NCBI GenBank assembly: GCA_019115785.1
Contig: DXCX01000033.1
Coordinates: forward strand, 1-64,000
Reading direction: 5' to 3'
Length of the DNA stretch: 64,000 nt
Origin: Candidatus Intestinimonas merdavium
Lineage (GTDB): Bacteria; Bacillota; Clostridia; Oscillospirales; Oscillospiraceae
Under the pieces are notes generated by a model that made no database searches, was not told where the DNA came from, and saw only the letters and a program-made list of their open reading frames with translations. Below, one piece after another: positions 34,549-43,105 of this stretch. The position numbers and the translations under genes are program-made. The first letter of the stretch is position 1; each line of letters opens with the position of its first letter.

Positions 34549-35709
34549 ATGGAGAGGACCTTTGACTGCCTGGTGATCGGGGCCGGCTACGCCGGGGCCG
34601 TGGCCGCCCGGGAGCTGGCCGAGCGGGGCGGAAAGCGGGTGCTGGTGCTGGAGCGCCGGGACCATGTGGCCGGCAATGCCTATGACTGCCTGGATCAGAA
34701 CGGCGTGCTCATCCACCAGTACGGCCCCCATATCTTTCACACCGCCAGCAGACGAGTCTATGACTGGCTCAGCCGGTTTACCCAGTGGAGGGATTATCAG
34801 CACCGGGTGCTGGCCAACGTCCACGGCGTGTACATGCCCGTCCCCTTCAATCTGACCTCTCTTCACATGGCCTTTCCCGCCCAGCAGGCTGCCCGGCTGG
34901 AGGAAAAGCTCCTCGCCGCCTATGGGGAAGGGGCCCGAGTCACCATCCTGGAGCTGCGGGAGAACACAGACCCGGAGGTCCGGGCGGTGGCCGATTACGT
35001 CTATGAAAATGTCTTCGTCTACTACACCATGAAGCAGTGGGGTCAGACCCCGGAGGAGATCGATCCCGCCACCACTGCCCGGGTGCCCATCCTGCTGAGC
35101 AGGGACGACCGGTACTTCCAGGACCCCTATCAGGGCATGCCTCTGGAGGGCTATGCCTCCATGTTCCAAAAGATCCTGGACCATCCCAACATCACTGTGG
35201 AGCTGGGTGTGGATGCCCGGGACCGGCTGCGTCTGGAGGAGGGCGCGGTCACCGTTGACGGAGCCCCCTTTGCCGGGACGGTGATCTACACCGGCCAGGT
35301 GGACGAGCTCTTTGGCTTCCGGTTCGGGCGCCTGCCCTACCGCACCCTGGACTTCGGTTTCGAGACCCTGACCATGGACCGGTTCCAGCCGGCGGCCACG
35401 GTGAACTACACCGTCAGCGAAGACTATACCCGTATCACAGAGTACAAACAGCTCACCGGACAGGTGCTGCCCGGTGTGACCACCATTATGAAAGAGTACT
35501 CCCGCGCCTATACCGGAGCGGTGGGGGAAACCCCCTATTACGCCATTATCAACCCGGAGAACAACGCACTCTATGAGCGATACCGGGCGCTGGCGGAGGG
35601 CTGCGGCGATCTCCATCTGCTGGGTCGGCTGGCCGAGTATAAATATTACAATATGGATGCCATCGCCCTCCGGGCTCTGGAGCTGTGCGATGGCCTCTTA
35701 CAGAAGTGA
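34549..35709 (+). CDS. glf: UDP-galactopyranose mutase
   Basis: FAD-dependent enzyme that converts UDP-galactopyranose to UDP-galactofuranose for surface glycans. The 386-residue protein has the N-terminal dinucleotide fold (VIGAGYAGAVAARELAE), the GNAYD and YGPHIFHT motifs, and the conserved MKQWG and EYKYYNMD regions. The next gene starts 14 bases after its stop and encodes a glycosyltransferase, so a small galactofuranose-containing glycan unit is likely. Confidence 0.94.
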   Translation: MERTFDCLVIGAGYAGAVAARELAERGGKRVLVLERRDHVAGNAYDCLDQNGVLIHQYGPHIFHTASRRVYDWLSRFTQWRDYQHRVLANVHGVYMPVPFNLTSLHMAFPAQQAARLEEKLLAAYGEGARVTILELRENTDPEVRAVADYVYENVFVYYTMKQWGQTPEEIDPATTARVPILLSRDDRYFQDPYQGMPLEGYASMFQKILDHPNITVELGVDARDRLRLEEGAVTVDGAPFAGTVIYTGQVDELFGFRFGRLPYRTLDFGFETLTMDRFQPAATVNYTVSEDYTRITEYKQLTGQVLPGVTTIMKEYSRAYTGAVGETPYYAIINPENNALYERYRALAEGCGDLHLLGRLAEYKYYNMDAIALRALELCDGLLQK

Positions 35710-35723
35710 CAGGAGCGGATCTT

Positions 35724-36746
35724 GTGAAATTGCTGACATTCGCGGTACCCTGCTATAATTCCGAGGCCTACATGGAACACTGTATTCAGACCCTGCTGGA
35801 GGGTGGGGAGGATGTGGAGATCATCCTGGTGGATGACGGCTCCAAGGACGGCACCGGCGACATCGCCGACCGCTACGCCGCCCAGTACCCCACCATTGTC
35901 AAGGCGGTCCATCAGGAGAACGGAGGCCATGGCGAGGGGGTCAATCAGGGCCTGCGCCGGGCCAGCGGCCTTTATTATAAGGTGGTGGATTCCGACGACT
36001 GGGCCGATGTGGAGTCCCTCAAAAAGGTCATTGAAAAGCTGCGGGAATTCTCCCAAATGGAAAAGCCCGTGGATCTGCTGGTGTGCAACTATGTCTATGA
36101 GCATGTGGAGGACAACACCCAGAAGATCATGCGCTACACCAATGTCTTCCCCCGGGAGCGGGTCTTCACCTGGGAGGAGATCGGCCGGTTCCGGCCCTCC
36201 CAGTATCTGCTGATGCATTCGGTATTCTACCGCACCCAGCTGCTGCGGGACTGCGGTCTGGAGCTGCCCAAGCACACCTTTTATGTGGACAACATCTTCG
36301 TCTATCAGCCCCTCCCCTTTGTGGAGACCCTCTACTACATGGATCTGGACTTCTACCGCTACTTCATCGGCCGGGCCGACCAGAGTGTCAATGAGCAGGT
36401 GATGGTAAAGCGGGTGGACCAGCAGGTCCGGGTGACCAAGCTGATGATCGAGGCCCACGACCTGCGGAAGGTGGCGGCCCAGCACCGCCGCCTGAGCCGG
36501 TATATGTTCAACTACCTGGCCATGATGATGACCATCTCTTCCATCTTCCTTCTCATAGACGGCTCACCTGCCGCTCTGGGGAAGAAGACCGAGCTGTGGG
36601 AGTACATGCGCACGGTGGACCCGGCCATCTACCACAAGATGAAGTACCGTGCCATCTCCGCCGTGAGTAATTTCCCGGGCTATCAGGGGCGCAGGCTTTC
36701 GGTGGGCCTGTACCGTCTGGCCAGACGGATCTACAAATTCAACTGA
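35724..36746 (+). CDS. Family 2 glycosyltransferase
   Basis: A 340-residue GT-A fold enzyme. The nucleotide-sugar motif VDDGSKDGTGD follows the N-terminal FAVPCYNSE, and the metal-binding DxD is VVDSDDW. No transmembrane segment is obvious, so it is probably a peripheral cytoplasmic enzyme. The start is GTG 35724 with AGGAG about nine bases upstream. Its position after glf suggests, but does not prove, use of UDP-galactofuranose. Confidence 0.9.
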   Translation: MKLLTFAVPCYNSEAYMEHCIQTLLEGGEDVEIILVDDGSKDGTGDIADRYAAQYPTIVKAVHQENGGHGEGVNQGLRRASGLYYKVVDSDDWADVESLKKVIEKLREFSQMEKPVDLLVCNYVYEHVEDNTQKIMRYTNVFPRERVFTWEEIGRFRPSQYLLMHSVFYRTQLLRDCGLELPKHTFYVDNIFVYQPLPFVETLYYMDLDFYRYFIGRADQSVNEQVMVKRVDQQVRVTKLMIEAHDLRKVAAQHRRLSRYMFNYLAMMMTISSIFLLIDGSPAALGKKTELWEYMRTVDPAIYHKMKYRAISAVSNFPGYQGRRLSVGLYRLARRIYKFN

Positions 36747-36753
36747 CGCGGGA

Positions 36754-36785
36754 AAAGAGCGCGGTCCGGCTGGGCCGCGCTCTTT
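36754..36785 (+). terminator. Terminator after the glycosyltransferase
   Basis: AAAGAGCGCGG (36754-36764) pairs with CCGCGCTCTTT (36775-36785). The right arm itself provides the short T-tract. Confidence 0.7.
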
Positions 36786-36815
36786 CAAAGAAAATGGGGG
36801 AAAGGAGGAGCGGGC

Positions 36816-37331
36816 ATGTCTCCCTGGCTGATTTGTCTTCTGGTGCTGCTGGGCGGTGGGCTGCTGCTGGCCGGCATCTTCTACTGGACCGCACGGCGTC
36901 GGGACCTGGTCCGGCGGCCGGTGGAAAAGCGGGTGGGCTACGGCGCCAGAGGGGCGCTGCTCATCTACCAGCCCTCCAACCGGGGCAAAAACCACGCCAT
37001 TGCCTGGGCCCTGGCCAGGACCCTGGCCCGGACCGGATATACCGTTACACTCAACTACCCCTCCCCAGTGCTCAACTACGACCCCCAGGACTATGACTTG
37101 TTTATCTTCGGGGGCAGCGCCTATATGGGGGAGGTGGGCCGGCCGTTGAAGGACTACCTCTCCTCCCTTCATTTTCAGGGCAAGCAGGTGCTCCTCTTCG
37201 TGGTGGGGGATCTGGAGCGGGCGCCCGAGCTGGCGGGGCTGCGGCTATGCGTCCCCGAGGGGAACCGCATCCGCTCCATCAAGATCCGGCCCAGTGAGGA
37301 AAAGAAGCTGTGCCAGTTTGCCCTGGGATGA
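36816..37331 (+). CDS. Membrane-anchored flavodoxin-like protein
   Basis: A 171-residue protein with one N-terminal transmembrane helix (about residues 4-25) followed by a basic stop-transfer stretch. A flavodoxin-like domain follows: LLIYQPSNRGKNHAIA in the phosphate-loop position, then LFIFGGSAYMGEVGRPLKDYL. FMN binding is plausible but not certain because the canonical T/S-rich loop is altered. AAAGGAGG precedes the ATG. Function unknown. Confidence 0.75.
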   Translation: MSPWLICLLVLLGGGLLLAGIFYWTARRRDLVRRPVEKRVGYGARGALLIYQPSNRGKNHAIAWALARTLARTGYTVTLNYPSPVLNYDPQDYDLFIFGGSAYMGEVGRPLKDYLSSLHFQGKQVLLFVVGDLERAPELAGLRLCVPEGNRIRSIKIRPSEEKKLCQFALG

Positions 37332-37335
37332 GCCC

Positions 37336-37364
37336 TTGCATTTTCCACAGGGTGTGAGTAAAAT
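37336..37364 (+). promoter_or_regulatory. Promoter of the DauR/YheO-like gene (TTGCAT-17-TAAAAT)
   Basis: TTGCAT (37336-37341) and TAAAAT (37359-37364) are 17 bases apart, 66 bases before the ATG. Confidence 0.65.
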
Positions 37365-37430
37365 AATGTCTGCCGGGCAGGGCGCGCCGCGCTCCGCCCA
37401 AAGGGCAGAAAGGAGCGTGGACGGTCCGCC

Positions 37431-38072
37431 ATGACCCGTGAGGAAGCCTTTGAATTTCTGGACCGGGCGGCCCGGGGGATTGCCGAGATGTTCGGCTCCT
37501 CCTGTGAGACCCTGGTCCACGATATGGGTGTGCCCAGCCACCCCATTTTATCCATCTACAACGGCCACGTCTCCGGCCGCGCTGTGGGCTCCACCCTGGA
37601 CATCCTGGGCACCGACCGGGAACTGGAGCCGGAGGCACGTACCAGCGACCAGGTCAACCTATATGCCACCACTCCATCGGGGGCCCAGATCAAGTCCTCC
37701 ACCTTTCATCTCATCGGCGAGGACTATAATCTGGCCCTGGGCATCAATTTTGACTATACCTCCCTGGTGTACGCAAACCGCATCCTGGTGGACCTGATGA
37801 GTGCCCAGGCCGACCTGAAGACGGCCCTGTGGCAGGGAGGGGACACGGCCCTGGGCGATCTCTTCGACGAGTGTCTGGCTGCCCTGGGCAAGCCGGTGGA
37901 CGCCTTGGGTAAAGCCGACCGGCTCAAGCTGGTGGCCATGCTGGAGCAAAAGAACGCATTCTCCTACCGCAAGAGTGTGCCCTTCGTCTCCCGCCGCCTG
38001 GGAGTGAGCCGGTACACGGTCTATAAATATCTGGATGAGCTGGCCAGGCGGGATGGAGAAGCGTCCTCATGA
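37431..38072 (+). CDS. YheO/DauR-like PAS-HTH regulator
   Basis: A 213-residue transcriptional regulator. The N-terminal YheO-like PAS domain (ETLVHDM...SILSIYNGHVSGR) is followed by a C-terminal HTH of the HTH_22 type (VPFVSRRLGVSRYTVYKYLDEL). The best-known relative, DauR, represses D-amino-acid catabolism. The PepV-type dipeptidase gene starts 47 bases after it and may be its target. Confidence 0.87.
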   Translation: MTREEAFEFLDRAARGIAEMFGSSCETLVHDMGVPSHPILSIYNGHVSGRAVGSTLDILGTDRELEPEARTSDQVNLYATTPSGAQIKSSTFHLIGEDYNLALGINFDYTSLVYANRILVDLMSAQADLKTALWQGGDTALGDLFDECLAALGKPVDALGKADRLKLVAMLEQKNAFSYRKSVPFVSRRLGVSRYTVYKYLDELARRDGEASS

Positions 38073-38119
38073 AGACAGCGCGGCGCGGCGCGGCCGCTCC
38101 GCGGAAAGGAAGGAATACC

Positions 38120-39532
38120 ATGTATCAGGAAAAGATCGAAGCCTATTGGAGCGACCCCGACCGGGAGCGGGAGCTGGTGGCCGCCATCTCCCGGCTGGTG
38201 GCCGTGAAGAGCGTGAAGGGGGAGGCCGAGCCCGGCAAGCCCTTCGGCGCCGGTCCCGCCGCCGCCCTGGACGAGGCCCTGAAGCTCTGCGCTGAGCTGG
38301 GCTTTACCACCACCGACTATGACCACTATGTGGGTCTGGCCGACCTCAACGACAAGGAGACCCGCCTCCACATCCTGGGCCATCTGGACGTGGTGGGGGA
38401 GGGCTCCGGCTGGTCTACCGATCCCTATACCTGCGTGGAGAAGGATGGCATGCTCTACGGCCGCGGGGTCAGCGACGACAAGGGGCCCGTGGTGTGCGCC
38501 CTGTTGGCCATGAAGGCCGTCCGGGACCTGGGGCTCCCTCTCACCGCCAACGCGCGGATGATCCTGGGCACCGATGAGGAGAGCGGCTCGTCCGACATCG
38601 CCTACTACTACAGCAAGGAGCCTTACGCCCCCTATGCCTTCACCCCTGACGCCGACTTCCCCGTCATCAACATTGAGAAGGGGCACTATCACCCCGACTT
38701 CGGCGCCCAGTGGGCGGCCTCGGACGCGCTCCCCAGGGTGGCCGCTATGACCGGCGGCTTCCGCCAGAATGTGGTGCCTCCTGAGGCCGAGGCCATGGTG
38801 CTGGGCGTATTCCCCGCCGACGTCCAGGACCTCTGCGACGCTGTGGCCAAAGGGACCGGCGCTGTCTTTACCGTCAACGGCTCCGCCAACGGCTGCCACA
38901 TCCACTGTGCGGGCAGGAACGCCCACGCCGCCTCTCCCGACGACGGCATCAACGCCATTGCCGCCCTGCTGGAGGTGCTGGGCGGGCTGGAGCTGGCCGA
39001 CTGCGGCTCCACCAAGGCCATCCGGTCCATGCACGCCTTCTTCCCCTTTGGGGACAACCGGGGCAGAGCCCTGGGCATTGCCCAGGAGGACGAGCAGTCC
39101 GGTCCCCTTACCCTGAATCTGGCCATCATGAAGCTCACAGAGACTGGCTTCACCGCCAAGTTCGACGTGCGCTTCCCCCTGTGCGCCAATGAGGACAACT
39201 GCAAAAGGACCTGCGAGGCCAGCTTTGCCGCCCACGGCATTTCCGTCACCGGGGACCCGGATATGACCACCGTCCACTGTGTGGAGGCTGACTCCCCCCT
39301 GGTGCGGACCCTCCTGAGCTGCTATTCCACCTACACCGGGGTGAAGGACCCCAAGCCCATCGCCATCGGCGGCGGGACCTATGTCCACGACATCCCCGGC
39401 GGAGTGGCCTTCGGCTGTGACTTCCCCGGCTTTGACCCCAAGATGCACGCCGCCGACGAGCAGGCCAGCATCGCCAACCTGCTCCTCTCCTGCAAGATCT
39501 TCACCCAGGCCATCGCGGAGCTGTGCCGGTGA
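38120..39532 (+). CDS. PepV/Sapep-type M20 dipeptidase
   Basis: A 470-residue zinc or manganese dipeptidase of the M20 family; cleaves dipeptides in the cytoplasm. Metal ligands and catalytic residues are visible in HLDVVGEGSGW, GVSDDKGP and GTDEESGS, with a lid-domain histidine in GNRGRALG or nearby. ATG 38120 is chosen because GGAAGGA lies five bases upstream; an upstream ATG adds an implausible basic tail. Its stop overlaps the next gene's GTG (GTGA). Confidence 0.92.
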   Translation: MYQEKIEAYWSDPDRERELVAAISRLVAVKSVKGEAEPGKPFGAGPAAALDEALKLCAELGFTTTDYDHYVGLADLNDKETRLHILGHLDVVGEGSGWSTDPYTCVEKDGMLYGRGVSDDKGPVVCALLAMKAVRDLGLPLTANARMILGTDEESGSSDIAYYYSKEPYAPYAFTPDADFPVINIEKGHYHPDFGAQWAASDALPRVAAMTGGFRQNVVPPEAEAMVLGVFPADVQDLCDAVAKGTGAVFTVNGSANGCHIHCAGRNAHAASPDDGINAIAALLEVLGGLELADCGSTKAIRSMHAFFPFGDNRGRALGIAQEDEQSGPLTLNLAIMKLTETGFTAKFDVRFPLCANEDNCKRTCEASFAAHGISVTGDPDMTTVHCVEADSPLVRTLLSCYSTYTGVKDPKPIAIGGGTYVHDIPGGVAFGCDFPGFDPKMHAADEQASIANLLLSCKIFTQAIAELCR

Positions 39533-40230
39533 GGGGGAGGGTGTTCCGGCGATGGGCCGCCGTGGGAACCGCCCTGGCGTTGAGCCTGTCCCTGGCCGCC
39601 TGCGCCGGGGAGACCATGACCGCCTTTGACGCCACCGCCTATGTAAAGGGCGTGCTGGACGAGACGTACAAGGGTACCTGGGACAACGCCTTCCTGGATC
39701 TTGTGGATCTGACCGATGGAGAGGCCAAGGACGCCTATGAGGCCTCCTTGGAGGAGGAATACCGGCGCTTTGCCTACCAGTTTGACCTCAACGACAGCCT
39801 CCTCACCGAGGAGACCCGCCAGTCCGTCCTGGACCTGCTCACCGAGGTGGCGGCAAAGGCCCAGTATACTGTCCAGCAGGGGGTGGCCCTGGACGACACC
39901 CGGTATGCCGTGGAGGTGTCGGTACGGCCCATGGACCTCTTTATCCAGGTTCGGGAGGACGCTCTGGCCGACTTCCAAACGGAATTTGCCGCCCAATACG
40001 CCGACGTGGATCTGGAGGGGCGGTCGGCGGAGGAACGGGCAGAGCTGGAGGCCGAGTATGAAAACGCCTGGGCGGCCGGCATTGTGGAGCTGTGCCGGAG
40101 TCGGCTGGGCCTTTTGGGCTACGGGGATGTGGAGAGCATCCTGGTGCTGGTGGCTCCCGACGACGACGGGCTCTATACCATGGGGGACAACGACTTTTCC
40201 AACCTATCCGCCCTGATCCTACCCTATTGA
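39529..40230 (+). CDS. Lipoprotein of unknown function
   Basis: A 233-residue predicted lipoprotein. The signal peptide VFRRWAAVGTALALSLSL leads to lipobox LAAC near residue 23. The acidic mature part is helical-looking, rich in Asp/Glu/Tyr, ending DNDFSNLSALILPY. The start is set at GTG 39529, which forms a GTGA overlap with the dipeptidase stop and has GGAG eight bases upstream. Coupling suggests a shared role with the dipeptidase, but I do not recognise the family. Confidence 0.8.
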   Translation: MRGRVFRRWAAVGTALALSLSLAACAGETMTAFDATAYVKGVLDETYKGTWDNAFLDLVDLTDGEAKDAYEASLEEEYRRFAYQFDLNDSLLTEETRQSVLDLLTEVAAKAQYTVQQGVALDDTRYAVEVSVRPMDLFIQVREDALADFQTEFAAQYADVDLEGRSAEERAELEAEYENAWAAGIVELCRSRLGLLGYGDVESILVLVAPDDDGLYTMGDNDFSNLSALILPY

Positions 40231-40242
40231 CGCCCCATAAAC

Positions 40243-40283
40243 CTGCCGCTGCGTGTCCGGAAGAGGGATGCAGCGGCAGTTTT
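40243..40283 (+). terminator. Terminator after the lipoprotein gene
   Basis: CTGCCGCTGC (40243-40252) pairs with GCAGCGGCAG (40270-40279), followed by TTTT. Confidence 0.8.
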
Positions 40284-40327
40284 GCGCTGCCTTTGCGGCA
40301 TGGCGGCGAGCTGGGCGTGGGATCGTG

Positions 40328-40356
40328 TTGCATCTGGCGCCGATACCGGGTACAAT
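40328..40356 (+). promoter_or_regulatory. Two-component system promoter (TTGCAT-17-TACAAT)
   Basis: TTGCAT (40328-40333) and TACAAT (40351-40356) are 17 bases apart, 45 bases before the response regulator start. Confidence 0.7.
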
Positions 40357-40401
40357 GGGAGCACATCTCCGGCCAGGCCGGAAGGAAGGGAGCGGGAGTC
40401 C

Positions 40402-41115
40402 GTGGACGAGGCCAGAATTCTCTTGATCGAAGATGACCCGGATATTCGGGAGGGGGTGCGTCTCCTGCTGGAGAGCGAGGGCTATTTTGTGGACGAGGCC
40501 GCCGATGGCGAGACAGGACTGGCTCTGGTGGGGGAGGACACCGACCTGGTGATCCTGGACATAATGATGCCGGGTATGTCGGGGCTGAAGGTGTGTCAGG
40601 AGCTGCGCAGGAGCTCCAATGTGCCTGTCCTCTTCCTGACCGCCCGTGCCCAGGAGTCGGACAAGCTCATCGGTCTGATGGCCGGGGGGGACGACTACCT
40701 CACCAAGCCCTTTTCCTATACCGAGCTGATGGTCCGCACCCGGGCCCTCCTGCGGCGCTACCGGATCTATCGGGGAAAGGGCGTGTCACCCGTCAGGGAA
40801 CAGCCCACCCAGCTCAATGCCGGCGGCATTCGGCTGAGTACGGTGGGCAATCAGGTGTGGGTGGACGGAAAGGAGGTACGGCTCTCCGGACTGGAATATC
40901 GCCTGCTGCGGCTGCTGATGGAGTACCCCGGTACCATTTTTTCCGCTCAGACCCTCTACGAGCGGGTGTGGGAGGAGCCCTATTTTTACAGCTGCGGCAG
41001 TACGGTGATGGTCCACGTCCGGAAGCTGCGGCTGAAGGTGGAGCGTGACCCCCAGCGGCCAAAGCGGATCGTCACCGAGTGGGGAAAGGGGTATCGGTTT
41101 GAGGCTGTGGAGTAG
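40402..41115 (+). CDS. OmpR-family response regulator
   Basis: A 237-residue regulator. The receiver domain has acidic pair E10/D11, phospho-acceptor D53 (LVILDIMMPG) and LTKPF. The C-terminal winged helix (LSGLEYRLLRLLMEYPG, HVRKLRLKVE, GKGYRFEA) binds DNA. The start is GTG 40402 with GGGAG upstream. It overlaps the histidine kinase start by 17 bases. The likely target is the operon at 42.5-44.3 kb, preceded by direct repeats. Confidence 0.95.
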   Translation: MDEARILLIEDDPDIREGVRLLLESEGYFVDEAADGETGLALVGEDTDLVILDIMMPGMSGLKVCQELRRSSNVPVLFLTARAQESDKLIGLMAGGDDYLTKPFSYTELMVRTRALLRRYRIYRGKGVSPVREQPTQLNAGGIRLSTVGNQVWVDGKEVRLSGLEYRLLRLLMEYPGTIFSAQTLYERVWEEPYFYSCGSTVMVHVRKLRLKVERDPQRPKRIVTEWGKGYRFEAVE

Positions 41116-42403
41116 GAGAAGCTCCATCCGGGCCAGGCTGGGACGCCTGCTGGTGCTGGCGGCAGTGGTGGCGGGACTATGCTTTGTGGGCCTGGACCTG
41201 GTGGGACGAAACCTGATGGACCGATACCTCACCAGCGAGGACTTTGTCCATCAGAAGGACCAGCAGTACCTGGATGACCTGCGCGACTATATCCGGGCGG
41301 AGTCGGTGACAGCCTGGGACGCCGACAAGCTCACGGAGTGGGTCTACCAACAGGCGGTGGTGTCCATCCAGGTGGTGCGGGATGGGATGGTGACCTATGA
41401 CTCCTTCTATCCCGAGGCGGACTATGTTGCCTATCCTGCGGCGGGGCAGCACTACGAGTGGGGGGACTATCACACGATCATGTTTGCCGACGGACCGGCC
41501 GTGGTCTGGCTGTATGGCTATTACTATTACCAGTATGATGTACGCCTGCTGGTGCTCTCCCTGGCGGGGGCCTTTCTGGTGTTTCTCGGCATCGTTATGG
41601 CCGGACTCCAGGGTACCATTACCTATATCCGCCAGTTGAGCCGGGAGATCGGCGTGCTGGAAGGGGGAACCCTGGACGTGCCCATCACCATTCGGGGTCG
41701 GGATGAGCTCACCGATCTGGCCCAGGGGCTGGATGCCATGCGGGATTCCTTTCTGCGTCAGACCATGCGGGAGCGGCAGCTGGTGCAGGCCAACCAGCGC
41801 ATGATCACCGAGATGTCTCACGACCTGCGCACACCCCTCACCGCCATCCTCCTCTATGTGGAGCTTCTGCGCCGGAACGGCGAAGACACAGGGAAACGGG
41901 AGGAGTATCTGGACCGCCTGGAGGGCAAGGTGGAGCAGATGAGGACTCTGGCCGACCATCTGTTCCGCTATGCCCTCTCCAGCGGGGAGGGGGCGGCGGG
42001 GACCACCGAGCCGGTGACCCTGGAGTCCGGTCTGGGGGATGCCCTCTCCGAACTGGCGGCCTGCCTGACGGATCGCGGCTTTCGGGTGGAGGCCCACCTC
42101 CCCTGGAGTGGGCGGCAGGTGGTCATGGACTGCGAGGGAGCGGCCCGGGTGCTGGATAACCTGACCTCCAACCTCATGAAATACGCCGATCCCTGCCGGC
42201 CAATAGTTCTGGAGGAATTGGAAGAAAGGGACTATAACGGAGTCCGAATTACCAACGCCCTGGGGGTGAGCGGCGGGGCGGTGGAGAGCAGCGGTGTGGG
42301 CCTGGCCAGCGCCTCCCGGCTGATGGAGCAGATGGGCGGACGGCTGGAGTGGGGGAGGACAGGAGAGGATTTCCAGGTTACCCTGCTATTCCGATATGTG
42401 TAG
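41099..42403 (+). CDS. Sensor histidine kinase
   Basis: A 434-residue membrane kinase. Two transmembrane segments (about residues 15-37 and 148-172) bracket a Tyr-rich extracellular sensor. A HAMP linker follows, then HisKA with phospho-accepting H241 (EMSHDLRTPLTA) and a HATPase domain (N box DNLTSNLMKYA; SGVGLASASRLMEQMGG). The start is TTG 41099 with AAAGGGG seven bases upstream, inside the end of the regulator gene. The signal is unknown. Confidence 0.92.
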   Translation: MRLWSRRSSIRARLGRLLVLAAVVAGLCFVGLDLVGRNLMDRYLTSEDFVHQKDQQYLDDLRDYIRAESVTAWDADKLTEWVYQQAVVSIQVVRDGMVTYDSFYPEADYVAYPAAGQHYEWGDYHTIMFADGPAVVWLYGYYYYQYDVRLLVLSLAGAFLVFLGIVMAGLQGTITYIRQLSREIGVLEGGTLDVPITIRGRDELTDLAQGLDAMRDSFLRQTMRERQLVQANQRMITEMSHDLRTPLTAILLYVELLRRNGEDTGKREEYLDRLEGKVEQMRTLADHLFRYALSSGEGAAGTTEPVTLESGLGDALSELAACLTDRGFRVEAHLPWSGRQVVMDCEGAARVLDNLTSNLMKYADPCRPIVLEELEERDYNGVRITNALGVSGGAVESSGVGLASASRLMEQMGGRLEWGRTGEDFQVTLLFRYV

Positions 42404-42409
42404 GCAAAA

Positions 42410-42455
42410 GCCCGGAGAGTGTGCGGAGTGCGCGCCCTCCGGGCATCTGCTTTTT
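42410..42455 (+). terminator. Terminator after the two-component genes
   Basis: GCCCGGAG (42410-42417) pairs with CTCCGGGC (42437-42444), and TTTTT follows at 42451. Confidence 0.65.
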
Positions 42456-42463
42456 GGGAGGTG

Positions 42464-42480
42464 TTAAGAAGAATTAAGAA
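42464..42480. promoter_or_regulatory. Direct repeat, candidate response-regulator site
   Basis: TTAAGAA occurs at 42464-42470 and again at 42474-42480, a 10-base period typical of OmpR-family tandem binding. A -10-like TATGCT lies at 42513 with no good -35, as for an activated promoter of the following permease operon. Confidence 0.6.
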
Positions 42481-42568
42481 AGACGTTTAGGGGGACGGTA
42501 AGATTTGGGTGCTATGCTCTTCCTAACCAAGAGCGCGGTGCTCTGTTCCCGGAAAGGAGGGCATGACC

Positions 42569-43105
42569 GTGTCCTGTTCATTCATCAATCAATACCCCGC
42601 CGGAGAGGGGCTTCTCCAGGCCTACCTGCGGGAGTCAGTGGCCCGGGACCTGAGCTGGGCCTGCCTCATTCTGGGGGCGCTGGGCGGGATTTTGTCCGTA
42701 TTGCTGACCGGAGGCGGGCTTTGGGTGGAGGGTGGACTGTGCCTTGGGCTGTCACTGCTGGCCCTGGCTGCCGCCGTAGGGGCGAGAGTCCTGACCCACT
42801 GGAAGGGGCGGAGGACCCGCATCGGCCCGGAGCGGGTAGGCGTGGTGGAATTTGGCCCCCGGATTCGGGTCACAGAGGGGGCGGAGGTCTTTTGGGCCGA
42901 CTACGCCCAGATCGTCCGGGTCAGACGTCTGACCACCTTCTCGGTGCTCCTGCTGGACAACGCCGAGGCCATCGTGGTGGCCAACAACGGCTTCACCCGG
43001 GGAGAACCGGAGCGATTTTGGCCCTTTTTGGAGGAGATGATGGCTCGCCGTAGGGCGGACCCTGAGCAGAATACGCCGGAACGCGGCGGAAGGGAGCAGA
43101 TATGA
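42569..43105 (+). CDS. YcxB-like two-segment membrane protein
   Basis: A small membrane protein of about 178 residues with two hydrophobic segments (about residues 28-46 and 50-70). A soluble tail follows that looks like a YcxB/PH-like domain (RIGPERVGVVEFGPRI...FWADYAQIVRVRR). GTG 42569 is preferred because the strong AAAGGAGG is eight bases upstream; ATG 42563 is only two bases from it. Its stop overlaps the next ATG (ATGA). Function unknown. Confidence 0.72.
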   Translation: MSCSFINQYPAGEGLLQAYLRESVARDLSWACLILGALGGILSVLLTGGGLWVEGGLCLGLSLLALAAAVGARVLTHWKGRRTRIGPERVGVVEFGPRIRVTEGAEVFWADYAQIVRVRRLTTFSVLLLDNAEAIVVANNGFTRGEPERFWPFLEEMMARRRADPEQNTPERGGREQI

